From positions 1 through 56,807 of the forward strand of contig NZ_AUND01000005.1 in the NCBI RefSeq assembly GCF_000714535.1: DNA of 56,807 nucleotides, read 5' to 3'. Every line of letters starts with the position of its first letter. Positions within the stretch are counted from its first letter, which is position 1. The notes under the pieces are model-generated. The model was not told where the DNA came from. It did not search any database and saw nothing but the letters and a program-made list of their open reading frames with translations. The translations under genes were made by a program, and so were the position numbers. Source of the stretch: Thioclava pacifica DSM 10166 (GTDB lineage: Bacteria; Pseudomonadota; Alphaproteobacteria; Rhodobacterales; Rhodobacteraceae). Below are positions 17,544 through 24,887 of this stretch, in pieces.

Positions 17544-18676
17544 GCGAGACATCGACCGACACCGCTGCCGCCATGCGCCTGCGTGCCGATCCGCCGCGCG
17601 TCACGCGGATTTCCCGCAAGGTGATCATCGGGCTCGGCGTCGTTGCAGGCCTCGGGATCGGTGCGGCCCTGATCTACGGCCTGCAACGTCCGGACAGGAC
17701 GGCCGCCCCGGACGAGCTGATCACCACGGACCGCCGCCAGCCCGCCGATGGTCTCCGCGATCTGCCCGGCAGCTATGACGCGATCCCGCGGCTCGGACCG
17801 CCCCTGCCGGGCGATCTCGGTGGTGGCATCCTCGATGCGCAGCAACGGGGCCAGCCCATCGCGGCTCCAAGCCTCGCGCCCCCGACCATGGACCCGGCGG
17901 AGCAGCAGCGCCTCGCGGAACTGGAAGCGGCGCGCGTGAGTGACCTCTTCTTCCAGACGCGGCCCGGAGCGCCCGCGTCCACCGGGTTCCAGATGCCGCC
18001 TGCGGCACCGGAGAGCGGTTTGGCCGCTACCCCGGATACCGATCCACGTCAGGCCTTTCTGACAGCGCCGACCGACCGACGAACCGTCGCACCCGACCGC
18101 ATCCAACCACCAGCGTCTCCGTACCTCCTGCAGGCCGGCTCCGTTATCCCGGCCGCGCTGATCACCGGTATCCGCTCCGACCTGCCGGGCCAGATCACCG
18201 CGCAGGTCACCCAGAACGTCTATGACAGCCCCACCGGCAGCCTGCTTCTGATCCCGCAAGGCACCCGGTTGATCGGCGCCTATGACGACAGCGTTACCGT
18301 CGGCCAGCGCCGCGTGCTCCTGGTCTGGACCCGGCTGATATTCCCAGATGGACGATCCCTCGTCTTAGAACGCCAGCCCGGCGCGGATGCCGCGGGCTAT
18401 GCCGGTCTCGAGGACCGCGTCGACAATCACTGGGCCAGCATCTTGCGCGCGGCGGGGCTTTCGACCCTGCTCGCGGTCGGCGCGGAGCTTTCCCTCGATG
18501 AGGACGACCGCCTCGCCCGCGCGCTCCGCGACGGGGCCTTGGACACGATCAACGAGGCCGGACAGCGGATCGTTCAACGCCAGCTGGAGGTCCCGCCGAC
18601 TCTCACCATTCGCCCGGGCTTCCCTGTCCGCGTGATCGTCACGCGGGATCTCGTCTTCGCGCCGTCCGGAGGCTGA
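17540..18676 (+). CDS. trbI: TrbI, VirB10-like conjugation protein
   Basis: This 378-residue protein spans the envelope: a short cytoplasmic N-terminus, one membrane helix at about 31-50, a Pro-rich periplasmic linker, and the VirB10/TrbI beta-barrel domain (about 195-378). That domain has LLQAGSVIPAALITGIRSDLPGQ and the late LLIPQGTRLIGAYDDSV motif. It overlaps trbG by 4 bases and is followed after one base by the DUF2274 gene. Confidence 0.95.
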   Translation: MSETSTDTAAAMRLRADPPRVTRISRKVIIGLGVVAGLGIGAALIYGLQRPDRTAAPDELITTDRRQPADGLRDLPGSYDAIPRLGPPLPGDLGGGILDAQQRGQPIAAPSLAPPTMDPAEQQRLAELEAARVSDLFFQTRPGAPASTGFQMPPAAPESGLAATPDTDPRQAFLTAPTDRRTVAPDRIQPPASPYLLQAGSVIPAALITGIRSDLPGQITAQVTQNVYDSPTGSLLLIPQGTRLIGAYDDSVTVGQRRVLLVWTRLIFPDGRSLVLERQPGADAAGYAGLEDRVDNHWASILRAAGLSTLLAVGAELSLDEDDRLARALRDGALDTINEAGQRIVQRQLEVPPTLTIRPGFPVRVIVTRDLVFAPSGG

Positions 18677-18677
18677 C

Positions 18678-18896
18678 ATGACCAAGCTGAAACTCGGGCC
18701 GATCCCGGACGACAAGCCGGTGAAGCTGACCGTGGAACTGCCCGCAGAGTTGCATCGCGACCTGATCGCCTATGGTGAAATCCTCGGTCAGGAAGCCGGA
18801 CAGGGACCGATCGAACCGGCAAAGCTGGTGGTTCCCATGCTCGAGCGGTTCATCGCGACGGATCGAGGGTTTGCCGGGCGCGGCAGTCAATCGTGA
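18678..18896 (+). CDS. DUF2274 family protein
   Basis: This 72-residue protein matches the DUF2274 family in length and in its KLKLGPIPDDKPVKLTVELPAELHRDLIAYGEIL opening, which resembles a ribbon-helix-helix fold. It routinely closes trb operons in alphaproteobacterial conjugative elements. A DNA-binding role is plausible but not shown. It is the last recognisable transfer gene in the window. Confidence 0.88.
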   Translation: MTKLKLGPIPDDKPVKLTVELPAELHRDLIAYGEILGQEAGQGPIEPAKLVVPMLERFIATDRGFAGRGSQS

Positions 18897-18982
18897 CTGC
18901 GGGCATCGCGATCGCGGAAAAGCGTGTGTAAGGTTCTGCAACTTCGGCTGACTATCGTGTCCCGACAAGGAGAAAATTCAAA

Positions 18983-19030
18983 ATGCCGGACCGCAACAGG
19001 CAGGAACGCAAATGGCCGCTGCAGGTTTGA
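18983..19030 (+). other. Possible 15-codon leader frame overlapping the patatin start
   Basis: A minimal frame (MPDRNRQERKWPLQV, stop at 19028-19030) starts 9 bases after the best ribosome-binding site in the interval (AAGGAG, 18968-18973) and runs across the patatin ATG at 19012 in another frame. Ribosomes loading there would translate the leader and could re-initiate at or near the patatin start. It may also be coincidental. Confidence 0.3.
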
Positions 19031-19878
19031 CAACACCTTCCATCGGTCTCGCTCTCGGCGGGGGAGCGGCACGCGGACTGGCGCATATCGTGGTTCTGGA
19101 GGCGCTGGACGAACTGGGGGTCAAGCCATCCTTCATCGCCGGCTGTTCGATCGGTGCCTTGCTCGGCGCGGCATATGCCTCGGGCCTGACCGGGGGCGAG
19201 ATCCGCGAACACGCGCTTTCGGTTCTCGGCTCACCGAGTGCGGCGGCGCGCCGGCTGTTCTGGCCGGGCGAGCGCGAGGAAAAGGTGCGGCCGATAAATC
19301 TGGGACTGTTTCTCGGCGTTTCGCTGAACGGGCTCGGGCTGGTTCGGCTTGTGTCGCCGCCGGGTCTGGCCAGGCGCGTCGAGGATACCGAGATTCCCTT
19401 TGCGGTCAGCTCGACCGACTTCTACGCGGGCCGGGAAGTCACGATAGATACGGGCGAAATGGAACAGGCCGTGGCGGCCTCGATCGCCATTCCCGGTGTG
19501 ATCGAGGCCCCGCGCCTGAACGGTCGGGTGATGATCGACGGAGCCTATACCAACCCGGTGCCCATGGATCACGTCCGAGAGCGGGGCTGCGAATTGCTGA
19601 TCGCGGTCGACGTCACCGGCAAGGCGGTAGAGAACGAAGACGGGAAAGCCCCCGGCGCGACGGAGTTGATCATTGGCGGCACCCAGATCATGCAACGTGA
19701 AATCACGCGGCTGAAGGCGCAGACCGCTCGGCCGGACGTGATGATCGTGCCGGCGACCGACCGGTTCGGCGCGCATGAATTCCTGAAGATCCGGGAAATC
19801 CTCGCAGCCGCCGAGCCCGAGCGCGAGCGGCTCAAGCGGAACCTTTCCTTGCTCCTGGACGGCCGCAACGGCGCCTAA
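19012..19878 (+). CDS. Patatin-like phospholipase (RssA-type)
   Basis: This 288-residue serine lipid acyl hydrolase has the oxyanion glycine motif LGGGAARG (residues 15-22). The nucleophile is S46 in GCSIG, and the second member of the Ser-Asp dyad is D176 in MIDGAYTN. No signal peptide is visible, so it is probably cytosolic or membrane-associated. The direct substrate is unknown; bacterial homologues hydrolyse phospholipid acyl esters. It is the first cargo gene after the trb operon and sits about 230 bases upstream of an ABC operon with its own regulatory box. An overlapping small frame carries the better ribosome-binding site. Confidence 0.9.
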   Translation: MAAAGLTTPSIGLALGGGAARGLAHIVVLEALDELGVKPSFIAGCSIGALLGAAYASGLTGGEIREHALSVLGSPSAAARRLFWPGEREEKVRPINLGLFLGVSLNGLGLVRLVSPPGLARRVEDTEIPFAVSSTDFYAGREVTIDTGEMEQAVAASIAIPGVIEAPRLNGRVMIDGAYTNPVPMDHVRERGCELLIAVDVTGKAVENEDGKAPGATELIIGGTQIMQREITRLKAQTARPDVMIVPATDRFGAHEFLKIREILAAAEPERERLKRNLSLLLDGRNGA

Positions 19879-20009
19879 AAACGCGTGCGGAGTTGCGCGG
19901 TATTGCCCGTTTCGGGGCCGCCTGTGCATTGGATGTTCGCGAGGTAATCGAGACTTGCCCCCGGCGTAACGGCCCTTTTATCGAAAGGTCGGCGACCGCA
20001 CCTGAACGG

Positions 20010-20025
20010 CTTACCAATCTGTAAG
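20010..20025 (+). promoter_or_regulatory. Regulon box CTTAC-N6-GTAAG upstream of the ABC operon
   Basis: A perfect 5-bp inverted repeat CTTAC-CAATCT-GTAAG ends 85 bases before the ABC ATPase start. In the oriented form TTAC-N5-TGTAAGA it matches boxes at 31033-31048 (minus strand, before mprF) and 32990-33005 (before the PepSY gene). A -10-like AATATC lies 15-20 bases downstream. It is probably bound by the OmpR-type regulator encoded at 33591. The rest of 19879-20109 shows nothing further. Confidence 0.55.
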
Positions 20026-20109
20026 AAGCAGCCAAGGAATATCCGGGATTACATCGTCATGTCTCCGGGTGAGGCGGAATTTTGCCGCCCCGCAATCGGG
20101 ACAGAAACC

Positions 20110-20859
20110 ATGACGCAACCAGCGATCGAGACCCGCGGGCTGAGCCAGCGCTTCGGCGACTTCCGGGCGGTCGAGGATCTGAACCTCACCGTCGCAGAGG
20201 GCGAGGTGTTCGGCTTTCTCGGCCACAACGGCGCGGGCAAGACCACCACAATCCACATGCTCACAACGCTCGCACGGCCCGCTTCGGGCAGCGCACGGGT
20301 CGCGGGCCACGACATCGTGACAGACCCCTTGGGCGTTCGGCGCGAGATCGGCTACGTGCCCGAAAACGTGCGCCTCTACGACACGCTGACGACGCGCGAG
20401 AACCTGACCTTCTTCGCCCGGCTTTCCGGCGTCGAGGACGCATCGGACCGCATCGCCGAGGTGCTCGACTTCCTGTCCATCGAGGAGCTTGCCGACCGTC
20501 GGGTCGGCACGTTTTCCAAGGGCATGCGCCAGCGGGTGGGGCTTGCCCAGGCGATCCTGCACCGCCCCGGCATCCTGTTCCTGGACGAGCCGTCCTCGGG
20601 GCTCGATCCGATGGGCATGAAGATGCTGCGCGACCTCATCGGCCGGCTCAACCGCGAGTGGGGCATGACGATCTTCATGAACACGCACCTTCTGTCGGAG
20701 ATCGCCAAGAGTTGCACCTCGATCGGTGTGCTGAACCACGGACGGCTGGTGTTCCACGATTCCATCGACGTGGTGATGAAACGCTATGGCGACGAGGAGG
20801 CGTTGGAAGAGCTTTACCTGTCGGTCGTTCCCGTCAATGCCAAGGGGGAGGCCGCGTGA
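20110..20859 (+). CDS. ABC transporter ATP-binding protein
   Basis: This 249-residue ATPase has Walker A GHNGAGKTTTIHML (about 38-51), a signature motif written FSKGMRQRVGLAQA instead of the classical LSGGQ, Walker B ILFLDEPSSGLDP, and the H-loop NTHLL. It resembles the NosF/CcmA-like exporter subfamily (GVRREIGYVPENVRLYDTLTTRENL). The start at 20110 was preferred over 20059 because the family begins directly with TRGLSQRFGDFRAV. It is the first gene of an operon with two permeases, so it powers a membrane export or lipid/protein-handling complex of unknown substrate. Confidence 0.92.
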   Translation: MTQPAIETRGLSQRFGDFRAVEDLNLTVAEGEVFGFLGHNGAGKTTTIHMLTTLARPASGSARVAGHDIVTDPLGVRREIGYVPENVRLYDTLTTRENLTFFARLSGVEDASDRIAEVLDFLSIEELADRRVGTFSKGMRQRVGLAQAILHRPGILFLDEPSSGLDPMGMKMLRDLIGRLNREWGMTIFMNTHLLSEIAKSCTSIGVLNHGRLVFHDSIDVVMKRYGDEEALEELYLSVVPVNAKGEAA

Positions 20860-21815
20860 TGACCGCCCTCGCCACCCACGCCATGCCGCCCGACCGGGCG
20901 GTTGCGCGCCAGTCGCTTCTCTACATCTTTCGCGAACGAACCGTGGCGCTTCTGGCGGCGCTCTTCGTGGTGCTGGTCATGGTCTCGGCCTATCTGGGCT
21001 GGTCCGCGACGAGCACTGTCAATTCGATCTACAACGACGCGGTGGTCTACCTGACCGCACAGGGTCAGCCGATTCCGCCGAACCCGGTGCATGACATCTC
21101 GCCCCTGTCGCTGATGCGGAACATGTCGATCTATGTCAGCCTCATCGGCGCGCTGGCGGCGATCGTGATCGGCTATCAGCTGATCGCGGCGGATCGCAAA
21201 TCGGGTGTTGTGCCGCTGATCGGAGCGCGGCCGCTGGAGCGCGGGGAGTATCTGCGCGGCAAGATCGCGGCGCTGCTGGCGGCCAATGGCGCGCTGATGA
21301 GCGTGGCGGCCGTGATCGCCACGGCCACCTTCCTGATCCTGCCGCAGGTGAGCCTTTCGGCAGCGGGCTGGGGCAAGCTCTTACTCTTCTTCGTGCTGGC
21401 CTATGGCTACATGGTGATGTTCGGGCTCCTGGCCCTGGGCACCGCCGCACGGACAAAATCGGAATCGGTGGGGCTGCTGGTGCCGGTGACCGCGTGGCTG
21501 ACGGTGACCTTCATCCTTCCGTCGCTGACCGGCAACATCCACCCCACCGCAGCCATCAACCCGATCTCGGCCCTGGCGCCGCCGCCGGACACGACATTCT
21601 TTCACTGGACCGGCTGGCTGATCGGGCCGTTCTCGGTGGCGGAAAGCTTCAAGTGGCTGTCAGCCGACCTTCTGGACTATCTGCCTGCGACCGCCGTGAC
21701 AGGTTCCATGGTTCCGCCGCTGCCGGATTTCTTGCTGGCGCTGATCCTGGCGGCCGCCTTTGCGGTGCACTCGGTCGGGGTCATGGACTTCACCCGGGGA
21801 GACTACGATGTCTGA
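20859..21815 (+). CDS. ABC-2-type permease subunit (first)
   Basis: This 318-residue membrane protein has six predicted helices: one at about 28-48, a periplasmic loop, then helices near 85-105, 130-160, 170-195, 200-225 and 290-310. This is the NosY/ABC-2 plan, in which an anchored first helix is followed by a large external loop. ATG 20859 follows a possible GTG at 20856, and the start overlaps the ATPase stop. It pairs with the next gene as the membrane half of the exporter. Confidence 0.85.
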   Translation: MTALATHAMPPDRAVARQSLLYIFRERTVALLAALFVVLVMVSAYLGWSATSTVNSIYNDAVVYLTAQGQPIPPNPVHDISPLSLMRNMSIYVSLIGALAAIVIGYQLIAADRKSGVVPLIGARPLERGEYLRGKIAALLAANGALMSVAAVIATATFLILPQVSLSAAGWGKLLLFFVLAYGYMVMFGLLALGTAARTKSESVGLLVPVTAWLTVTFILPSLTGNIHPTAAINPISALAPPPDTTFFHWTGWLIGPFSVAESFKWLSADLLDYLPATAVTGSMVPPLPDFLLALILAAAFAVHSVGVMDFTRGDYDV

Positions 21816-22794
21816 CTTTACCAACCATCCTGTCCGCACCATCGCGGGAAAGGACATCGCGGATGCCCGGCGGGACCGGTTCATCCTGATCGTCACCGGC
21901 TTCATCGCGCTGGCTGCTCTGACCTCGTTGATCACCGGTGCCGTCGCGCTGTCGACCGACGTGGCCACATACAACGACGCCAAGGCGACGTTGCTGGCGC
22001 TCGGCAAGTCGCTGGACAGTATCGCCGCGCCGGAGTTCTACCCGCTGAAGCTCCTGCGGGGCGCGATCGAGCAGTTCGAGATCATCGGCGCCGTGCTCGG
22101 CATCCTCGCCGGCTTCCGCGCCGCGGTCTCCGAGCGCGGTCGCCAGACGCTGGCGCTGATCATGACCCGGCCCGTGAAGGGATGGCAGTTCCTGGCCGGA
22201 AAGTATGTCGCCGGGCTGGTGCTGTTGTCGACCGGCCTGCTGGCGGTTTTCGCGCTGGCCGCGCTGGCACTGCAGCTATCGTCCGGCGTCGGCCTGGGAC
22301 TTGGAGATCTCAGCCGCATCGGGATCGTCTGGTTAGTCGCTTCGGCCTATGTGATGGTTTTTTACGGCCTCACCTTCATCCTCACCCTCTGGATGAAGCG
22401 GCCCGCAAACGCGCTGCTGATTTCGTTCGCCGTCTGGCTCCTGGTGGTGCTGGTCGCGCCGCAGATCGGCGACACGCTGGACCCCGACAACCAAGTGGCC
22501 GGCGGTGTGTTCAAGCAGTTGCAGGTACCCAAGGCCGAGCAGGACCGCATCAAGGCCGGCTACGCGACCTTCGAGACCGTCCGGAACGGCATCGAGGCGG
22601 CATCGATCACCAAGCACTTCGAGCGGTTCTCCTTCGCCGTGCTGGGGATCAAGGACACCTACACCGGCAAGGCCCTCGGCCCGATCCTGGTCGAGAAGCA
22701 GGGCGACTTCCTCTGGATTTTCCTCACCTCCCTCGGACTGGCAGTTCTCATGATCGCCCGCCCGATCAATGCCAATCGTCTCACCAAGGAGTAA
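21808..22794 (+). CDS. ABC-2-type permease subunit (second)
   Basis: This 328-residue membrane protein has a topology like the preceding permease. A first helix lies at about 25-45, a soluble stretch follows, and later helices include LAGKYVAGLVLLSTGLLAVFALAALAL and the FIL/VWLLVVLVAP segments. The start overlaps the previous gene by 8 bases, so the two subunits are co-translated and probably form a heterodimer. A soluble loop at about 225-285 (KQLQVPKAEQDRIKAGYATF) may contact the secreted protein encoded next. Confidence 0.85.
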   Translation: MSDFTNHPVRTIAGKDIADARRDRFILIVTGFIALAALTSLITGAVALSTDVATYNDAKATLLALGKSLDSIAAPEFYPLKLLRGAIEQFEIIGAVLGILAGFRAAVSERGRQTLALIMTRPVKGWQFLAGKYVAGLVLLSTGLLAVFALAALALQLSSGVGLGLGDLSRIGIVWLVASAYVMVFYGLTFILTLWMKRPANALLISFAVWLLVVLVAPQIGDTLDPDNQVAGGVFKQLQVPKAEQDRIKAGYATFETVRNGIEAASITKHFERFSFAVLGIKDTYTGKALGPILVEKQGDFLWIFLTSLGLAVLMIARPINANRLTKE

Positions 22795-22800
22795 TTGACG

Positions 22801-23427
22801 ATGACCACCCTGACCAAAACCTCGATGATTGCGGTTCTGACCGCGTTCACCCTCTCGGCGGCGGCGCCTGCCTTCGCTGCTCAGGACACCGATGGAGATG
22901 GCGTGCCTGATACCGCCGAGCCGCTGATTCATACCGATCCGCTGAATGCCGATACCGACGGCGACGGGATGAACGACCTGAAAGACCCCAAGCCGGTCTT
23001 TGCCGACAATCAGATCAAGGCGGATGGCGGCCCGGCACCGTTCAAGATCAAGGAAGCGCTGGTCGAGGACAACTACGACCCCGCCGCGCGCAAGGACGCA
23101 CCCGACCACCTGGAACTGCAACTGGTCAATTCCGGCGCGACCGATCTGACCGGGTTCTCGGTCTACTACACGATCAAGGACAAGGACACCGGCGATACCG
23201 AAGCCTACTACAAGGTGCTCGATGGCTTCTCTGTGCCTGCCGGTGGGGATGCCCGCATTAACTTCGACGACAGCGGCATGGCCGGTCACTTCCGCGCCAA
23301 CCCGAATTCGATCTACCTCACCAGCCAGAACGCCAAGACCTTCACCGTCGAGGTCAAGGCCGACGGCTACCAGCCGGTGACGGTCGAGATCCAGAAGGAT
23401 GCCGGCGGCGCCGAACAGGCGGACTGA
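22801..23427 (+). CDS. Secreted protein with calcium-binding TSP3-like loops
   Basis: This 208-residue exported protein has a signal peptide ending in APAFA (about residue 23). It is followed by two Asp-rich loops of the thrombospondin type 3/dockerin kind (DTDGDGVPDTAE and ADTDGDGMNDLKD), which bind Ca2+ in known families. The C-terminal about 120 residues look like a beta-sandwich domain of unrecognised family. The function is unknown. Being last in the ABC operon, it may be the exported substrate or a periplasmic partner of the transporter. ATG 22801 is used; TTG 22795 is in frame but less likely. Confidence 0.8.
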   Translation: MTTLTKTSMIAVLTAFTLSAAAPAFAAQDTDGDGVPDTAEPLIHTDPLNADTDGDGMNDLKDPKPVFADNQIKADGGPAPFKIKEALVEDNYDPAARKDAPDHLELQLVNSGATDLTGFSVYYTIKDKDTGDTEAYYKVLDGFSVPAGGDARINFDDSGMAGHFRANPNSIYLTSQNAKTFTVEVKADGYQPVTVEIQKDAGGAEQAD

Positions 23428-23438
23428 GGCGTCACATA

Positions 23439-23467
23439 CTCCGGCCGCATCGAAAATGCGGCCGGAG
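23439..23467 (+). terminator. Hairpin at the end of the ABC operon
   Basis: A perfect 12-bp stem (CTCCGGCCGCAT / ATGCGGCCGGAG) with loop CGAAA begins 12 bases after the stop codon. There is no T tract, so it may act as a 3' stabiliser or as part of a termination zone. A second hairpin (CGCCGG-GAAA-CCGGCG with flanking GATCG/CGATC) lies at 23501-23528. Confidence 0.5.
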
Positions 23468-23581
23468 AGCCCGCGGCACCACTCACGGCGTGTGCGGGCG
23501 GATCGTCGCCGGGAAACCGGCGGCGATCCTTTGCAACATCTCTTGTTTGTTGCGCCCACATTTCCGACATATGTACCCTTC

Positions 23582-24241
23582 ATGGATCATCTCAATCTCA
23601 TCCTGTTTTCCTGGCTCAATGGGCCCGCCAGCCCGGGATTTCTGCAACTGGGCGTTGACCGCCTCGCCGCCGAATGGCTGATCTGGCTCGTCGCGATCGG
23701 TTTTGTGCTCGGCTATCTGCGGAGCGGCCGCGCCGGGCGGGTTGCGATCATACGCACCGGGATGGCAGCGGTGGTTGCGTTGGCGGTCAACTTCACCATC
23801 GCGGCGCTCTGGTATCACCCACGACCCTTCGAGTTGGGCGTGGGCCATCAGCTCTTGCCGCACGCAGCGGAGACGTCGTTTCCTTCTGACCACGCGACGG
23901 TGCTCTTCGCCGTGGCCTTCGGGCTGATGGCCTTCGGCGCACGGCGCATCTGGTGGTCGCTTGCCCTGTGCGCAGCCATTGCGGTCGCCTGGGCGCGCGT
24001 CTGGCTTGGTGTTCACTGGCCGCTCGACATGGCGGGTTCGCTCGCCGTGGCGGCTTTGGCGGTCATGATCCTGCGTGCCCTTGACCGCACGCGTCCCGCG
24101 GTGGCTCTGACCGAAGCTATCCTGGCGATTTCCGATCGTGTATTCGACCTGCTCCACCTCCCCGAACGCGTTGCTACTCGCTCCGGCGCCGGGAGGCAGA
24201 CCCAAGGCGAGAGCGCCGATGGCAATCTTACAAAAGTTTAA
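23582..24241 (+). CDS. Undecaprenyl-diphosphatase, BcrC-like PAP2 protein
   Basis: This 219-residue polytopic membrane phosphatase carries the three PAP2 signature blocks: R81-P82 in WYHPRP, PSDH at 101-104, and R139-H145 in ARVWLGVHWPLD. BcrC enzymes recycle the cell-wall lipid carrier by hydrolysing undecaprenyl diphosphate and give bacitracin tolerance. Another lipid diphosphatase activity is possible. Helices span most of residues 30-190. ATG 23582 is the first in-frame start after a poorly conserved leader. It belongs to the envelope-themed cargo. Confidence 0.85.
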   Translation: MDHLNLILFSWLNGPASPGFLQLGVDRLAAEWLIWLVAIGFVLGYLRSGRAGRVAIIRTGMAAVVALAVNFTIAALWYHPRPFELGVGHQLLPHAAETSFPSDHATVLFAVAFGLMAFGARRIWWSLALCAAIAVAWARVWLGVHWPLDMAGSLAVAALAVMILRALDRTRPAVALTEAILAISDRVFDLLHLPERVATRSGAGRQTQGESADGNLTKV

Positions 24242-24345
24242 TCGGGCAGTAGGCCAAACTCGGGAAGATCGTTGATCGAGATCAATCCTGCCGAGAGCCA
24301 ATGGGAGTAAGCCAGTCTCGCACCAATTATGCGATGGAGATCAAG

Positions 24346-24837
24346 ATGATACTCACAAGACGAAACTTCCTGGTCGTGGCAGCCACGGCCGCCCCGGCGC
24401 TCGCCGCACTTCCGGCAGCCGCCGCTGGCGAGACCGTGATCGACGTTTCGCTCTGGGACGACCCGAACAAGGATACACCGACCGGTCTCGGCTACGGCAT
24501 GGGCGGTGACATGTCGAAGGCGAACATGGGGATCAAGGTCAGCCAGGCCGAAGTCACCGCAGGTCATGTCGCCTTCAAGGTGACGAACGACAGCAAGGAC
24601 ATGATCCACGAAATGGTGGTCTCGCCGATCAAGGAGACGGGCAAGCCGCTTCCCTATGACGCCGACCTCGACAAGGTGATCGAGGACGATGCCGGGCACC
24701 TCGGCGAGGTGGCCGAGCTCGACCCCGGTCAGAAGGGTGGCCTGACGCTCGACCTCAAGCCCGGCCAGTACATCCTCTATTGCAACATTCCGGCTCACTA
24801 CGGGGCGGGCATGTGGACCGTACTGACGGTGAAGTGA
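24346..24837 (+). CDS. Tat-exported cupredoxin (blue-copper-like protein)
   Basis: This 163-residue protein has a Tat signal (TRRNFLVV, residues 4-11, then a hydrophobic Ala-rich stretch to about 28). The plastocyanin-like domain contains all type 1 copper ligands: H88 in DMIHEM, then C146, H151 and M156 in YCNIPAHYGAGM. It should bind copper in the periplasm and could act in electron transfer or copper sequestration. ATG 24346 follows GGAG at 24337. A degenerate copy of the regulon box (CTTAC-N6-TTAAT, 24227-24242) lies about 104 bases upstream. It converges on the DedA fusion gene. Confidence 0.88.
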   Translation: MILTRRNFLVVAATAAPALAALPAAAAGETVIDVSLWDDPNKDTPTGLGYGMGGDMSKANMGIKVSQAEVTAGHVAFKVTNDSKDMIHEMVVSPIKETGKPLPYDADLDKVIEDDAGHLGEVAELDPGQKGGLTLDLKPGQYILYCNIPAHYGAGMWTVLTVK

Positions 24838-24839
24838 AT

Positions 24840-24887
24840 GTGAACGGCGTCCGCCCGCGGTTTCCCCTGCAGGCGGGCGCCCTTCAC
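24840..24887. terminator. Bidirectional hairpin between convergent genes
   Basis: A long stem pairs GGCGTCCGCC (24046+800 offset: 24846-24855) with GGCGGGCGCC (24872-24881), with one G-T wobble. It extends through GTGAA/TTCAC across single unpaired C residues. It spans the end of the cupredoxin gene and the stop of the DedA fusion, where a shared terminator is expected. Confidence 0.55.

Noticed and set aside
24227-24242. Fourth regulon box before the cupredoxin gene
   Set aside because: Only one arm is intact (CTTAC), and the other is TTAAT. It is mentioned as degenerate but not annotated as a site.
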